Assembly (NCBI GenBank): GCA_041397725.1 | Contig: JAWKVZ010000002.1 | Location: forward strand, 186,001 to 250,000 | Origin: JAGRKR01 sp041397725 | Lineage (GTDB): Bacteria; Pseudomonadota; Alphaproteobacteria; Rhizobiales; Hyphomicrobiaceae | Length of the DNA: 64,000 nt | Direction of reading: 5' to 3' | Part shown: piece after piece, positions 62,780-64,000 of the stretch | Layout of the letters: every line of letters starts with the position of its first letter | How positions within the stretch are numbered: position 1 is the first letter of the stretch | Notes under the pieces: generated by a model | The model's database searches: none | What the model saw: only the letters and a program-made list of their open reading frames with translations | Told to the model about the DNA's origin: nothing | Position numbers and translations under genes: made by a program

Positions 62780-62881
62780 CGGCCCGCGAGCGGGCGCGTT
62801 GCGCAGATTCCAGTTGTCGGCGCCCACCGTCGGGGGCACCATCGCGCGATTTCGTCGCTCATCCCTTCCAGGAGATCACCC

Positions 62882-63478
62882 GTGCAACTGTTGTTCTCGC
62901 CGTCGTCGCCGTTCGTCCGCAAGGTCCTGCTGGTTGCCGCCGTCAAGGGGCTCTCGGACAAGCTCAAGGAGCGCAAGACGGATACGACATCGAACGATCC
63001 GGAGCTTGCGCGCGTCAATCCGCTCGGCAAGATCCCGGCGCTGGCGCTCGACGACGGCACGACGATCTACGACAGCCAGGTGATCTGCGAGTATCTGGAC
63101 AGCCTGGCACCGAGCCCGAAGCTCTTCCCGGACGGGGCGGCGCGCTGGCCGGCGCTGACGCTCGGCGCGCTCGCCGATGGCATCCTCGAGGCGGCGTTGC
63201 TGATGGTCTACGAGGGGCGTTATCGGCCCGAGGGCATGCGGGTTCAGGCCTGGGTCGATCGTCAGCAGTCGAAGATCGACCGTGCGCTCGCTTATCTCGA
63301 GGCGAAGGGCGCGCCGGCCGGCATCGACTACGGCACCATCACGCTCGCCTGTGCGCTCGGCTATTTGGACTTCCGCCACGGCGGCAAGTGGCGCGCCGGC
63401 CATCCCAAGCTCGTGGCGTGGCTCGACGCGTTCGCGGCGAAGGTTCCGGCCTTCGACGCCTCGAAGCCGTCGGGCTGA
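62882..63478 (+). CDS. Glutathione S-transferase family protein
   Basis: A 198-residue protein with a thioredoxin-like N-terminal domain (about 1-78; FSPSSPFVRKV has the likely catalytic Ser, and PLGKIPALALDDGTTIYDSQVICEYL is typical) and an all-helical C-terminal domain ending GHPKLVAWLDAFAAKVPAF. It probably binds glutathione and acts in detoxification; substrate is unknown. The GTG at 62882 is chosen because AGGAGAT precedes it by 5-8 nt; an upstream in-frame start would add 42 unrelated residues. An 8-bp hairpin without a T tract follows at about 63490. Confidence 0.87.
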   Translation: MQLLFSPSSPFVRKVLLVAAVKGLSDKLKERKTDTTSNDPELARVNPLGKIPALALDDGTTIYDSQVICEYLDSLAPSPKLFPDGAARWPALTLGALADGILEAALLMVYEGRYRPEGMRVQAWVDRQQSKIDRALAYLEAKGAPAGIDYGTITLACALGYLDFRHGGKWRAGHPKLVAWLDAFAAKVPAFDASKPSG

Positions 63479-63586
63479 GCGCGCACCTTCGCCTTGCCGC
63501 AGGGCGTGCGGCAGGGCACTCTCCAGGCTTGGCGTGCCTCAGGACGGCATGTGTCGGTGTAGCATTCAGTGTGAAAAGGCCGTGCG

Positions 63587-64000
63587 GTGAACGTCCCGCT
63601 GAAGATCGGCCATAGCGCCTGTCCCCACGATTGCCCCTCGACGTGTGCGCTGGACGTCGAGCTGCTGGACGATGGCCGCATCGGTCGCGTGCGCGGCTCG
63701 AAGGAGAACGACTACACGGCGGGCGTCATCTGCGCCAAGGTCGCCCGCTATGCCGAGCGACTGCACCATTCCGAGCGGGTGACGCATCCGTTGCGGCGCA
63801 CGGGCCCCAAGGGCTCGGGCCAGTTCGCGCGCTGTAGCTGGGACGAGGCGCTGGATCTCACGGCCGAGGCCTTTCTCGCCGCCGAGCGACGGCATGGGCC
63901 GGAGGCGGTCTGGCCGTACTATTTCGCGGGCACTATGGGCCTCGTCATGCGCGACGGCATCGAGCGTCTGCGCCACGTCAAACGCTACTCGCGCCAGTTC
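63587..64000 (+). CDS. Molybdopterin-dependent oxidoreductase (3'-truncated by window edge)
   Basis: The GTG at 63587 starts a frame that is open to the end of the window: 138 codons of a larger protein. The N-terminus has CPHDCPSTC (C-x3-C-x3-C) and a fourth Cys in GVICAKV, the [4Fe-4S] site of the DMSO-reductase superfamily of bis-MGD enzymes. The following HSERVTHPLRRTGPKGSGQF and SWDEALDLTAEAF are also typical of that family. Substrate (for example thiosulfate, sulfoxide or formate) cannot be told from this part. There is no obvious ribosome site, so the exact start is moderate in certainty. Confidence 0.87.
   Translation, partial: MNVPLKIGHSACPHDCPSTCALDVELLDDGRIGRVRGSKENDYTAGVICAKVARYAERLHHSERVTHPLRRTGPKGSGQFARCSWDEALDLTAEAFLAAERRHGPEAVWPYYFAGTMGLVMRDGIERLRHVKRYSRQF

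Noticed and set aside
63488..63516. Intrinsic terminator after the GST gene
   Set aside because: CTTGCCGC/GCGGCAGG can form an 8-bp stem, but no T tract follows, so I do not call a terminator.

Overview
The window reads as chromosomal core DNA of a GC-rich alphaproteobacterium, most likely in the Hyphomicrobiales (Rhizobiales). The basis is gene order and protein features: an mraZ-to-ftsZ division and cell-wall cluster that continues into lpxC, bamD and ligA; rnpB just upstream of that region; a meso-DAP type MurE; two DUF1127 genes; a bactofilin; and a prmA/long aminopeptidase P pair. Genus cannot be fixed by reading. No CRISPR array, prophage, insertion sequence, integrase, tRNA or rRNA operon was seen. 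I did not find a clearly new multi-gene system; the interest lies in regulatory layouts and unusual single proteins.

Layout. 1-4.4 kb: 3' part of an amidase, a DUF2147 secreted protein, a TerB/J-domain protein coupled to an AmpD-like amidase, and an EamA transporter. 4.4-4.85 kb: RNase P RNA with its own promoter. 4.9-8.1 kb, minus strand: a TAXI-type TRAP transporter (fused membrane protein plus Tat-exported binding protein). 8.2-28.9 kb: a 10-bp-phased repeat array that looks like the MraZ operator, then mraZ-rsmH-ftsL-ftsI-murE-murF-mraY-murD-ftsW-murG-murC-murB-ddl-ftsQ-ftsA-ftsZ and lpxC behind a structured leader. Most junctions overlap by 1-13 nt (ATGA, GTGA, TGATG), so translation is probably coupled. 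29.3-32.9 kb: bamD, a DUF962 membrane protein where recN is usually found, and ligA.

32.9-45.5 kb is mixed and partly accessory: a membrane-fused spermidine-synthase-like protein, a D-2-hydroxyacid dehydrogenase, a ClC protein with CBS region, a large AsmA-like protein, an unknown membrane protein, a bactofilin, an SDR with altered catalytic residues, and a secreted, extremely basic Val/Lys/Arg/His protein with a strong terminator. 45.6-57.7 kb: UvrD-family helicase, DUF3754 membrane protein, prmA, two DUF1127 genes, aminopeptidase P, xseA, purD and a fluoroacetate-dehalogenase-like hydrolase. 57.8-64 kb: patatin-like protein overlapping a METTL20-like methyltransferase, DUF1761, VOC and Rieske proteins, acetyl-CoA synthetase, a GST, and the 5' part of a molybdopterin oxidoreductase cut by the window end.

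How the genes work together. The dcw genes make and flip lipid II (murE, murF, mraY, murD, murG, murC, murB, ddl), polymerise and crosslink it at the septum (ftsW, ftsI, ftsL, ftsQ) and position it (ftsA, ftsZ). LpxC and BamD tie this to outer-membrane lipid A and protein assembly. The AmpD-like amidase probably recycles or trims muropeptides. UvrD, XseA and LigA serve DNA repair, and PrmA and RsmH modify the ribosome. Several genes seem to start without a leader, with a -10-like hexamer only 6-9 nt before the ATG.
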